A DNA stretch of 64,000 bases from Schistocephalus solidus (lineage: Eukaryota; Platyhelminthes; Cestoda; Diphyllobothriidea; Diphyllobothriidae): the NCBI GenBank assembly GCA_017591395.1, contig WEDG01002912.1:24923-88922 (forward strand), in the 5' to 3' direction. The translations under genes were made by a program, and so were the position numbers. The notes beneath the pieces are model-generated. The model made no database searches. It was not told the origin of the DNA and was given only the letters and a program-made list of their open reading frames with translations. Of the stretch, positions 1 to 9,824 are shown one piece after another (positions within the stretch are counted from its first letter, which is position 1; each line of letters begins with the position of its first letter).

Positions 1-1440
1 CATCTAGACTTGATGTACCTGGCACTTTTACGGATAGCCATATCGCCTCGGAAGTAGACGCGAGTTAATAACTTTTGTCTAAAACGGTAAAATCGCTTTT
101 TCCGTATGTGAGTACGCCACCTCGTTGACGCTCTTTCCTGTCTTTTCTAAAAAGTTGGTAGCCAGCCATAGTACCCTCTCGGTCGTCCACGTGTTGGGAC
201 AACCAAGTTTCTGTTACGGAAATTATATCTGGAGATAGATCACAGACATGAATCTAAAGCTCGTCGAGCATCGATAATATACTCTGTGCATTAGTGTACA
301 TGAATGTTAGTTTTCGGTTTGCTCGGAAAGTGCTAACAGTCGGGTGCGAGCCCCTGTTTACTGGGCCAACTGCTTGGTTATCTGGAACGGGCCTCTCCAT
401 TGGGATAACATGGACGATGGATCACTTAGTTGTTGTAAATAACCAAATTTGTTTCCCCCTCGCTGAGCCGCCGTCGTAGTTCGAGGACAAGTTGGTGGCG
501 TTTGTTCCGCTCCGCAGGTTAGAAGTCTTGTTGAAAAAAAAACCCCAGGGTTTGAGTTTTTTAACTTAAAGCGCCTAGACAGAATGAGACTGGCTTCCTG
601 GCTACTGGTCAAGATAACTTTAAGAGGCCTAGGACGTGTTGATTCAGATTGGTTTTCGGGCCGATTTTCCAAGGCGGAAGGCTTTTTGCAGTTCAATCGA
701 CATCTAAGGTTCAAGCATATTGTTCAGAAGGTCATGAAAGCGGTTCATGTCTTCAGAATATCAGTCTCCTGAAGTCACAGCTTTTCATTCAGGTAGTCAC
801 TGTATTATGAAAATTTTTTCTGTCCGTGGCCTTTTTTGCAACTACGACGCTGTTTTCCATTATCTGGTGGGAAGGTTTCACGTTGCGCATTGGAGATGAT
901 GGAGGGGATGCTGATTGGCTATGTGTTGGCTTTGATCCGGTTTTTTTTGGTTTCGGCGAATTCCACGGGTTCGAAAATTTTGAATCACATGTGGTAGTTT
1001 CAGTTGGGGAATCAGTTTCACTGCTTGTGCTTGGTGTGAGAATATCAGTAGTTCCTGTAGAGGACAAGGCAATAGTCGAAGCCCCGTGTTCGAGCTTTTT
1101 CGATTAATCTCTCAAACTCGGTTGTCCATTGGCGTTTTTACTTCTTGGTGTCAGTTTTGCGTATTGGACGGTTTTTGGTTTTAAGACGGACTATTTTTGT
1201 CCTGTGCCGTTGGTAATTGTTGTTCGGTAGCCGTAGCAGCTGTCGAAGTTGTTTTTGGGATATCATTTGATCGAGTATCAATGGTTTTGCTTCTGGTTAG
1301 TCGTTCAGTGGACTTCTGAGGGGCAACATCTGCTTTAGAGGTGCCTTTTAGCGCAGATTTAATTTATCTTATCTCATCCTCGAGCTGGTTTAGCTTCGTG
1401 GACAGTTTCTGACAGCCTCCACAAATGGCAGGGTCGTAAA
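1..1440 (-). pseudogene. family alpha ORF1 and start of endonuclease, broken
   Basis: Read on the minus strand, about 1,440-1,130 matches the cysteine-containing, coiled-coil-forming start of ORF1. The frame at 1,067-789 is the Ser/Thr/Pro-rich linker (ASPPSSPMRNVKPSHQ). The frame at 714-358 is the RRM-like domain (PLKVILTSSQEASLILS, then RRFKLKNS). Sequence below about 330 matches the start of the APE-type endonuclease in copy B. Flatworm CR1-type ORF1 proteins bind element RNA and act as chaperones in the retrotransposition particle. Several frame changes mean no intact protein is made from this copy. The assignment to ORF1 is inferred from domain order and from the match to copy B. Confidence 0.75.
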
Positions 1441-1470
1441 TAGCGTGCATATTAATTTGAGAGAGCGCTC

Positions 1471-1559
1471 GCCGCCGTGATGAGGTGGTAGAGTGGTTAG
1501 CGAGCGTCCCCATCGCGTTGGTGGTCGCGGGTTAATTCCAGCTCGTGGCGTGACTTTTT
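1471..1559 (+). promoter_or_regulatory. tRNA-like Pol III promoter unit, antisense to the LINE
   Basis: Box A, TGGTAGAGTGG at 1,486-1,496, fits the TRGYNNARNGG consensus. A box B match, GGGTTAATTCC at 1,529-1,539, follows about 32 bases later; copy B has the better form, GGTTCAATTCC. A TTTTT run at 1,555-1,559 is a natural Pol III terminator. The acceptor stem does not pair, so this is tRNA-derived and not a tRNA gene. It points opposite to the LINE reading frames. It could be an antisense Pol III unit of the LINE, or a SINE head captured by the family. Confidence 0.6.
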
Positions 1560-1844
1560 GAATTTATGTGTGGTGACTTAAGTAGTAACGGGTGGCTAGG
1601 TGTAGGTTTACACTATCAGCGCTTTTACACAAGCAGTATATAAATTATCTACTCCGCTTTTATTGCAAATTTATGAAATTTCCAGAACGTTATTAACTAC
1701 TTCTACTAGTGGAAGTTTTTAAAAGTATTTGTTATAACGAGTTTCTCGATATAAATTGCACAATCAATTAGACAGACTATGAATAGTGAATGACTCAGCC
1801 TGTTTTTTAGATACTCCTTACCAAGCCTGACGAGCAGTTAGAGC

Positions 1845-2040
1845 CTGGATAGGACTGGTAGGTTGTGTAGGCCAAAGCCAGATTTCCGGCAGGTTGCTCT
1901 ATTTGGAGAACTGTCCTAGTCGAACAAAAGTCCTCAGAAACCCTGGAGAGCCGTCAGAGAATGGATTGGACTGGTAGGTTGTGTAGGCCCTAGATTTCCG
2001 AGAGTCCTCGATTTGGAGAACTCTCCTGGACAAATTGTGA
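1845..2040. repeat. about 116-bp tandem repeat in LINE alpha 5' region
   Basis: The string GGACTGGTAGGTTGTGTAGG starts at 1,852 and again at 1,968, with related flanking sequence (TTTGGAGAACT, then CTCAGAAACCCTGGAGAG). Copy B has the same arrangement at about 39,400-39,640, with a period near 109 bp. Tandem 5' blocks in LINEs often carry promoter activity. That role here is inference only. Confidence 0.7.
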
Positions 2041-2200
2041 ATGTATCAAAGGCAACTGCGCGGAAGATTCAATTAATTGATTCAATAATTCGAACCAATA
2101 AATGTCTGTGGACTGTTGGTTTCCGTGAAAAGACTCGATTAAATTCGGTCTTCTTGTTGCTGGAAAATTCAAAACGCACGTCCGTTATTCAGTTCAGATG

Positions 2201-4468
2201 TCCAGATAGAAAGTTATTCGAAGAAGGCTGAACTTACTTTAATTTTCAAGTCTCTTACTTTGCTAGCTTATCATATGTACTTTCCTTAAAGCTGAAAAAT
2301 CTCCAGTTCTCGCATGGAGCAATCCATGTTAAAGGTCGAAGGCTATATGAGCATTAATTATTTTGGTATAATACTTAAATATTTCCACAATTTAAATGTT
2401 TTTCAGTCAATTTCTCTTAGTTCGTGGTCGTAATGAAAAAACCGATATTGTGTTCTTGTCGATATTATTTTGTCTCTATAAAATAAATGTTTAATCAACC
2501 AGAAGGCGAATCGTCAAGTAACACAGAAAATATAAGTATTTGAATAGTACAGGTGATTTAATGTAATAGTGGTGCATTAAAAAATCGAGCAGGATGGCAC
2601 GTTACACGCACACGTACTCATGGTATCTTCTCAAGTCAGTTTCAAGTTATCAGAAACTGCAGAAAAGCTACTGCATATCCCTTTTGACCTGGCCTGTAAA
2701 GTAGCAATAATTTATTTAATTCTGCATGATCCACTACGAAAAAAATGTCTATTACTATTTCGACTGACCCAGCTTATGATCTGAAGATAAATAAGTGCTG
2801 ACACGGCAACAATTATCACGACAAATAAAGTCCCCTCTAGAATCGCTGTGTGTGTTCTCAGTTATGCCCCAGTGTGACCTGCCACGATAAAGCGAAGACT
2901 TGGGTCTTATCATCGATGCGTGTTTTTACCAGTTTGACGATCGCACATCACAGGGCTATCTTTTATGCTTTTTTTATCATCGTGTCTCATTGTATCAGCT
3001 CTTAGTTGGATTTTTACATATTTACATGCAATTCATACAAGAAAACCTTCTAAGTGCCTTCTATTTTGCCCACTTTGTATGGTAAGCTCTTCGAAACATA
3101 TGAAGGAAATTTAGAAATCAGTAAATGTTAGTAAGGAATACACTTCCATATCCGATTTATCTTCAAGTGTGAATTCTGGCTCCTTATAATAGCTTCACAG
3201 AGTTGAGTTTTGAGAAAAGTTAACCCATTAGGGTATCAACCTTCAAATATTCGATCGGTTTTAAGCTTTTTCTTTACATCAGCATCTTTATTAGTTACGT
3301 AGAAAGAATGTACAAAAAATAACGTTCTATCTATGTTATTTCGCAAAGATTAATGCTGTTTGCTGACAACCATAAAAATATTAATACATCTTGTTTTACT
3401 TAAAGATTTGCAGCTTCGGAATAACAAGAGTGAAGCTTGGTTTACTGGGCGATTTGAAAAGAAAATAAAGATACAGATACCTACGTATTTTCCAATGGAC
3501 GCAATCAATTTGTTTCAGTTTCTGTCGATTGGATGCAGTCAGGTAGGTTTCATTTTCTTGCAACTGATGTTAATTTTTGTAATTATTCACCTGAAAAAAC
3601 GGCTGTACATAAAAGCAGTTCGGATTAAATTTATTACAAGGACAGACAATATGTGTGTCGTGAATACGAAGTAACGAATATTTCCTCTAATCTACTTAAA
3701 TGTGTGTTTTTAATTCGAATTTGGCCTTTTTATATCCGCTTATGTCAAACGGACTTCAACCGTTCACTACCGCAGTGTCACATTTGAAAATGTGGCTCTA
3801 GCTATTGTTTGCCGATTTTAAGATTAAAACATGCAATTGTTCACCGAAATCCTTATGTTTTATGACAACGATGTTTACAATTAACTATGCAAGCAGACAA
3901 GGAGAAATTATATATGCGATTTGGTGTGCACGAACGAAAAATGAGTTCGCTCTGGACTCCTGCATACTTATTGAGGAAAACTGGATATATGCAACGAAGT
4001 TCCTCTAGTTTGGCTTCAAGAACTCTGTTTTTTTATTTTTGAACTTCGTTAAAGTAACAGCCAACAAGATGGTTTTAATCCGAAAACTACGTTTTATGAA
4101 AGAAAAAGAAGGGGTTGTTTAAGTGCAACATCTGACATAAAAATATGTAAAGTAAACTACCATCAAACGTTAAACCAGTATTCAGACAATGCTTGTAATG
4201 ACCTCTGTTGTTTAAAATTTAAGGAAATGCACCTGAGGATGAAATTTGCTCAAGTAAGTTGACATACGATTAATGAATTTTAATGTTTTTTTGAAGTTTC
4301 TGTCAAAATTTGGATGCTGTCTTGTTTATGCGAAAGCATAGCCCCTACATTTGCCCAGAAGAGCATAAACTAAACCTCAATCTCATGTTATAAGGTAAAA
4401 TATGATGTTTTTTCTGCTGTTACGTCATTCGTTTGATGCTCTTTTACTGTGAGGTCTTTGACTCGTGA
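2201..4468. other. AT-rich stretch, mostly unassigned
   Basis: No transposon reading frame was recognised here. Apart from one exon-like block at 3,414-3,542 the short open frames look like chance. This may be genuine single-copy host intron or intergenic DNA. Confidence 0.5.
3414..3542 (+). CDS. candidate internal host exon, unrecognised gene
   Basis: The block is preceded by an acceptor-like TTTACTTAAAGATTTGCAG ending at 3,413 and followed by a donor-like CAG|GTAGGT at 3,543. It is exactly 129 bp, 43 codons, open in phase 0, and starts LRNNKSEAWFTGRFEKK. Codon use looks more gene-like than the surrounding AT-rich DNA. I do not recognise the protein family and found no neighbouring exon to join it to. 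Two good splice signals around a multiple of three could still arise by chance. Confidence 0.3.
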
Positions 4469-4483
4469 AATATATATATATAT

Positions 4484-4545
<62 letters not shown>

Positions 4546-4546
4546 T
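4469..4546. repeat. (TA)n microsatellite
   Basis: A nearly pure TA dinucleotide tract with a short TACATACA interruption. It directly abuts the duplicated repeat that starts at about 4,552. A shorter (TA) tract at 5,271-5,282 lies on that repeat's other side. Confidence 0.95.
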
Positions 4547-4551
4547 CAAAC

Positions 4552-5270
4552 AGGAATAGGCGCACACCGATCTAGTTGCTTCCCGAAGCAAACAAGCTCC
4601 GTATGGGTGGCAAAGGTCACGAACAGGCAACCAATTACCAGGCCGAAGTCGGCCAATTTATAATTGCAGAGAGGAGACACGACAGAGAATATGGGCAGAT
4701 TGAGACAGTCTGTTTCGGGCTTATTCTGCCTACAATCAGCCAATCATAACCCTGATTACCAGCTGGGACTGGAAACACAAAGATACGCTCCAGTACGGCG
4801 CAGACAGTCAACACACTGGGTTAAGCAGATGGGTCACAAGTACCTAATCGAACCGAAGGTCATCAGTGCCTCACCACCACTCATTCTCTGTCGCTGCAGA
4901 TCGGTTATTTCTTCAAATAGGAAGAGGCGCACACGGATCTAGTGGCTTCCCGAAGCAAACAAGCTCCGTATGGGTGGCAAAGGTCACGAACAGGCAACCA
5001 ATTACCAGGCCGAAGTCGGCCAAGTTATAATTGCAGAGAGGAAACACGACAAAGAATATGGGCAGATTGAGACAGTCTGTTTCGGGCTTATTCTGCCTTC
5101 ATTCAACCAATCAAAACCCTGACTACCAGTTGGGAGTGGAATTGCAAAGATACGCTTGAGTACGGCTCAGACAGTCCACACACTGGGTCGATTGGCTGAA
5201 TGAAGGCAGAATAAGCCCGAAAACAGACTGTCTCAATCTGCCCATATTCTCTGTCGTGTCTCCTCTCTGC
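4552..5270 (-). repeat. direct plus inverted (fold-back) repeat unit, unclassified
   Basis: Unit 1 (4,552-4,918) and unit 2 (4,919 to about 5,190) are direct copies sharing most of their sequence; unit 1 carries about 95 bp that unit 2 lacks. The last 80 bp (5,191-5,270) is the reverse complement of 5,033-5,111, giving a hairpin with about 80-bp arms and a 79-bp loop. The block is bordered by (TA) tracts on both sides. No coding domain was recognised, although the minus strand has a short open frame (LADFGLVIGCLFVTF). The strand is tentative and taken from the adjoining hammerhead units. It may be a non-autonomous fold-back element or the body of a larger minus-strand element. Confidence 0.7.
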
Positions 5271-5303
5271 ATATATATATATAGCACAAATATGTTGCTA
5301 AGA

Positions 5304-5376
5304 GTGCAACAGGCAAGACGCAGACAGCTGTTTCACGGTCATTACCGATCATCAGTACATCATCTGCCTTGTGCAG
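5304..5376 (-). ncRNA. hammerhead ribozyme candidate 1 (type I, short stem III)
   Basis: On the minus strand the core CUGAUGA lies at 5,355-5,349 and GAAAC at 5,334-5,330. Stem II is CGGU/ACCG around an AAUG loop. Stem III is the self-complementary ACAGCUGU (5,331-5,324), which cannot form a loop alone but could pair between two RNAs. The predicted cleavage is after the C complementary to 5,323. Stem I starts GAUGUA with UGCGUC, then an internal loop, then AGGCA with UGCCU. The closing pair of stem II is U-U where G-C is usual, which may lower activity. Palindromic minimal stem III is known from Penelope-associated hammerheads. Confidence 0.68.
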
Positions 5377-5535
5377 TGAGGTACATAAACAAGCCAAACC
5401 AGTGCGTAACACTCACTAATGTGGTAAGGATCTCACTCGATCCCATTTGTCCGCCCGCCAGTTACCTACCGGCGATAAACGAACGTTGTGTCATAGGACA
5501 CAGACCATAAACATAGCACAAATATGTTGCTAAGA

Positions 5536-5608
5536 GTGCAACAGGCAAGACGCAGACAGCTGTTTCACGGTCATTACCGATCATCAGTACATCATATGCC
5601 TTGTGCAG
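5536..5608 (-). ncRNA. hammerhead ribozyme candidate 2
   Basis: Same motif, 232 bp further on: CUGAUGA at 5,587-5,581 and GAAAC at 5,566-5,562 on the minus strand, with identical stem II, palindromic stem III and first stem I segment. The only change within the motif is one base of the stem I internal loop. With unit 1 it could release a 232-nt RNA by double self-cleavage; that is inference. Confidence 0.68.
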
Positions 5609-6896
5609 TGAGGTACATAAACAAGCCAAAAAAGTGCGTAACACTCACTAATGTGGTAAGGATCTCACTCGATCCCATTTGTCCGCCCGCCAGTTACCTA
5701 CCGGCATATGATGATAAAATTAAGATAAATAAATGTTTGGCATGGCGTTAAAAAAGCTTTTATATGGTTGACAGAAAAAACATAAAATATTAGATGGGAT
5801 CCTCTCCCTCAGAGGTCACCGATTTTTTTCAAAAAGAGATTAAAAGATAAGTCAAATTTGCCAGCTCGCATATTAATCAGTACTATTCAAGAAGATAAAA
5901 TAAGCCGAAAGAGCCAAATAAAATTCCATATATATTCAAGATAAATTGAAATTTCTTAATATGTCTGAAGTCCTTATTCTATTTCGGATAATTAACAACT
6001 TGCAATATGCCAATTTTAATTCACCTAAATAACCCCATATTCGCCAAACTGGACAATCAGAAATTAGTTGGCTCGCCTAAAACTCGCTTTAGTAAGGGCG
6101 AAGTAGATGGTGCAGCAACACATGGTTACACAACATTTTAGAAAAGAAACCAAATATGCATCTTCAATGAACAGTATGTATACAAATATGCAGTTAATAT
6201 GAAAATCAAATTTCTGCCTGTTTTGCGGCCAAACAAATAATCAATAGTTGCTTTTTCACGTTTAAGGAGTTAAAACGGTGACTAAAGTCTCCCAAGTTTA
6301 GTGACCATACGCCATCTGTCTTTTTTGAATTTATGTTTTTAAAGTTTCACCACGAATTCTTAAGCCTTCTCTTCCATGCAAAATTATGATGGTTGTTATT
6401 TTTGTTGACTTATCAATTGATAAAAACAGGGCGTAGCTCATGGTTGGGAAGTAGCTTAAATTAACAATCGAATGATTCACACAGACCACTGTCAATTATT
6501 ATCCAAAAATATTGATGTTTTTATTCAAAGAATGCAATTCCTTAGATAACACTGTCCATTAAAATGCAACCACCCACATAAGTACGTTTAGGTTCATTGA
6601 GTAAATTAGCTTTATCTAGCTGACTTCTGTTTCGGAATTGCTTTAAGAGTCTTTTAAATATTCTAGTGCAAACTAATCCCCCATTCAATTTCTATAAATC
6701 GGAGTAGCTAAAATAATAAACATATGCGTTTAAGGCCTTTGAATGTAGGAAGCAATTGCATTTAAAATTATTTCATATTCTTTCGAATCCTTGCACAATA
6801 TGGGTAGCTTATACTCAAGTTAATGGCCTATTGCAGTCTAATATAGAATTCGATACTTAATTTTTTGCTTTGAATGCTAACTCATAGATCATAATC

Positions 6897-8130
6897 AGGT
6901 TCAACCAATATTGAAATTAGGAAACGGAATGTGCATCTTGGTAAACAGTTTTTTTAAAGATATGCAATGAATATAAAAATAAAATTCAAGCCCATTTTGC
7001 GGCCGAGAAAATAATCAATCGCTGCTTTTTAATAATTAAGGAGTTAAAACTGAGACTGGAGTCTCCCAAGGTTAGTTGCCATACGCCTTATGCCTTTTTG
7101 CATTTATGTTTTGAAGTTTCCCACGGTATTCGTCAGCCTTCTTTTCTTTGCATAAATATAACGGTTTTTAGTTTTCCTACCTAATAGATGAATACAAATG
7201 TGGCTAAATTAATGTTTAAGATGGAGCCTTAATTAACTGTACAATTATTTACCGACCACCGACAATTTTCATCTATGAAAATTGATCAGCATTAACCAAA
7301 GAATGCGATTGATAAATTTATACTGTCCTTAATGGTCTAACCACAAACAAAAAGTACTTAAAGGTACATTGCGAAAACAAACTTTATTATGCTTACTTCT
7401 GTTTCGGAACTGTCCGATTTTTTTAAAATATAATGTGTACAATAATGGCTTTACGATTGTATATTTATCGAAGTAGCTGATTTAAATAACATATCTCTTT
7501 GAGTGTTTTTGAATGGGTTAAGCAAATCTATTTAAAATTTTTACATACCCTTTCGCATCGTTGCCAAATATGGGCAGCCCAATGCTCAAGTAAATGCACT
7601 GTGCAGGCTAATATAGCATTCAATTTTTAAATTTATGCTGTAGAATGCTATATCAATTAGATCATTGGCATATGTTGAACAGTAACCTTGTCAAAATTCT
7701 CTAAATTTTCCATCGTTGAGTGATTATGGAAAATGCGCAATTATGTGTAATTTATTTCGATTCATCTCGAGAGACCAACCTGCAATTTTTATTATGCAAT
7801 AATGTTATCAATTTTGTAAACTTAGAAATATTTAAATAAAATAATAATGTGTGACACCATTTTAATTATAACTGAATATAGTATCAGCAGAATTTCAAAA
7901 TTATTAATTTTTCGGAATTAATTTTTCTATTTCGGATAGTAAACTGTTTGCAATAAGCCCATTTTGCTTGGCTTCGATAACCCCATTTTCGCCAAACTAT
8001 CTCAATCAGAATTCAGTTGACTCGCTTGAAACTCGCTTAAGTTAGGGCACAAAATATAGTGCAGTGACACAGGTTCACAAAATATTTGAGGAAGGAAACA
8101 GCATGTGCGTCTTTGTTCAACAGTATCAAA
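6897..8130. repeat. satellite segment, near-identical to 9,825-11,060
   Basis: This stretch matches the one 2,928 bp downstream with only scattered differences, whereas neighbouring units are clearly more diverged. Alignment stays tight until about 8,130 and then drops to ordinary inter-unit similarity by about 8,240. It reflects a recent duplication or gene conversion. Confidence 0.85.
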
Positions 8131-9824
8131 AACAATATGCTATGAATATAAAAAAAGAAGTTTTGCATTTTTTGCGGTCAAAGAAATAATCTAACGCTGC
8201 TTTTTCACGTTAAAGGGGTTAAAACTGAGAATAAAGTGTCCCAAGGTTAGTGAATATCTGCCCTCTGTCTTTTTGCATTAATGTTTAAAAGTTTCACCAT
8301 AAATACGTTAGCATTCTCCTCTATGCAAAATTATGATTGTTGTTGGTTTGGTTGACTTATAAATTGATAAAAACAGGGCTAAGCTAATGTTTTTGGAAGA
8401 AGCCTTAATTTACAAACGAATGATTCACACAGACCACTGTCAATTCTTATCCATGAAAACTGATCGGTTTTTATTTAAAGAATGCAATTCCTTAAATAAC
8501 ACTTTCCATAAAAATGCAACCACCAACAAAATAACATTTAGGTTCATTGAGTTAACTAGCTTTATCTTGCTGACTTCTGTTTCGGAATTGCTAAAAAGAT
8601 TTTAAAAGTTTTATGTGTAAACTAATGTCCCATTTATTTTGTATTATACGGAGAAGCTGAAATAATAAACATATGCGTTTTAATGCTTTTAAATGTGGAA
8701 AGCAATTGCATTTAAAATAATTTCATATTCTTTCGAAAACTTGCACAATATGGGCAGCTTATGCTCAAGTTAATGGCCTATTGCAGTCTTATATAGAATT
8801 CGATACTTTACGTTATGCGTGGAATGCCAACTCAGAGATCATAATCAGATAATTGGCATAGTTGAAGCTCTATTTTAAAAACTCTATTTTTATGGAATCA
8901 TTGCTTTTTTATGGAAAATGAGCATGGAAGGATAATTTTGTTCGAATTCTCTCGAAAGAATAACCTGAAATGTGTTTATGAAAAAGTTTATTAATTTAAC
9001 AAGATTACAAATATTTGACTTATTTTAAAATAATAATGCATTTTGCCATTTTAATTATAACTGAATACATTTTCTGCAAAATTCGAAACAGCTTATATTT
9101 GACGGAAGTCCTTATCCTTTTTTGAATGATTAAATATTTGCAATAAGACAATTAAGCTTCGCATAGATAACCCCATGTTCGTGAAAACTGGAAAATCAGA
9201 ATTTTATTGGCTTGCATGAAAATTTTTAAGTTAGTGCAAAGTAGATTGTGCAGTTACACAGATAAACAAAAATTTTAAATTAAATATGCCTTTTAATGCT
9301 TTTTAATGTAAAAAGCGATTTGATATAAAATTGTAACATTTTCTTTCGAATCATTGCCAAGTATGGGTAACCTTATGCTCAAGTTAATGGCCTATTGCAG
9401 TCTTATAAATAATTAGATTCTTAGATTCATGCTTAAGAATGCTTACTCAGAAGTCAAAATCAGATCATTGGCATATTTTGAACAGTAACCTTGTCAAAAG
9501 TCTCTTAATTTTCAATCGTTAAGTGATTATTGAAAATGCGCAACTAAGTGTTATTTTTAAAGAATCCTCTTAATGGACCAAACTGCAATTTTATTATGCA
9601 TGAGTTTATGAATTTTATAAGTTTAAAAATATTTGACTTCTTTTAAAATAAAAATTTATTTATTTTTCAGAAGTCAATTTTCTATTTCGGATGATTTATT
9701 ATTTGCAATAAGCCCATTTTGCTTCACATCAATAAACCCATGTTCGCTAAACCTCACAATCAGAAAGCAGTTTGTTCACCTGAAACTTGCTTTAGTAATG
9801 GCTGAGAAAATGGTGCAGTAACGC

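Larger units (their letters stand above)
1..2200 (-). mobile_element. CR1-like LINE, family alpha, copy A (5' half, cut by window edge)
   Basis: This minus-strand segment is the reverse complement of about 39,260-41,241, the 5' half of the fuller copy B. Reading from 2,200 down to 1 it holds a 5' untranslated region with a roughly 116-bp tandem repeat, an antisense tRNA-like unit, ORF1 sequence and the start of the endonuclease, and the left window edge cuts it off. Homology to copy B fades near 2,180-2,200. It keeps about 190 bp of the ORF1 linker (roughly 930-1,120) that copy B has lost. The family is an autonomous non-LTR element that copies itself by target-primed reverse transcription. 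The call rests on alignment by eye to copy B, whose RT motifs are clear. Confidence 0.9.
5284..5708 (-). repeat. two tandem 232-bp units with hammerhead motifs (retrozyme-like)
   Basis: GCACAAATATGTTGC begins at 5,284 and again at 5,516, so the period is 232 bp. The second unit stops near 5,708 and lacks the last 40 or so bases of the first. The two units differ at only a few positions. Each carries a hammerhead ribozyme motif on the minus strand. Short tandem repeats with one hammerhead per unit are the signature of retrozymes and of the pseudo-LTRs of some Penelope-like elements. No RT or GIY-YIG domain is seen nearby, so if mobile it is non-autonomous. Confidence 0.75.

Noticed and set aside
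1471..1559. A functional tRNA gene
   Set aside because: Boxes A and B are present, but the acceptor stem does not pair and the copy is embedded in a repeat.
4840..4880. Minus-strand CTGATGACCTTCGGTTCGATTAGG, looking like a hammerhead start and a box B
   Set aside because: No GAAA follows within range, and the box B match is partial with no box A upstream.
5256..5751. Duplicated plus-strand open frames (VQQARRRQLFHGHYRSS) across the 232-bp units
   Set aside because: Two copies of the same frame across a non-coding tandem repeat; the minus-strand ribozyme motif explains conservation better.
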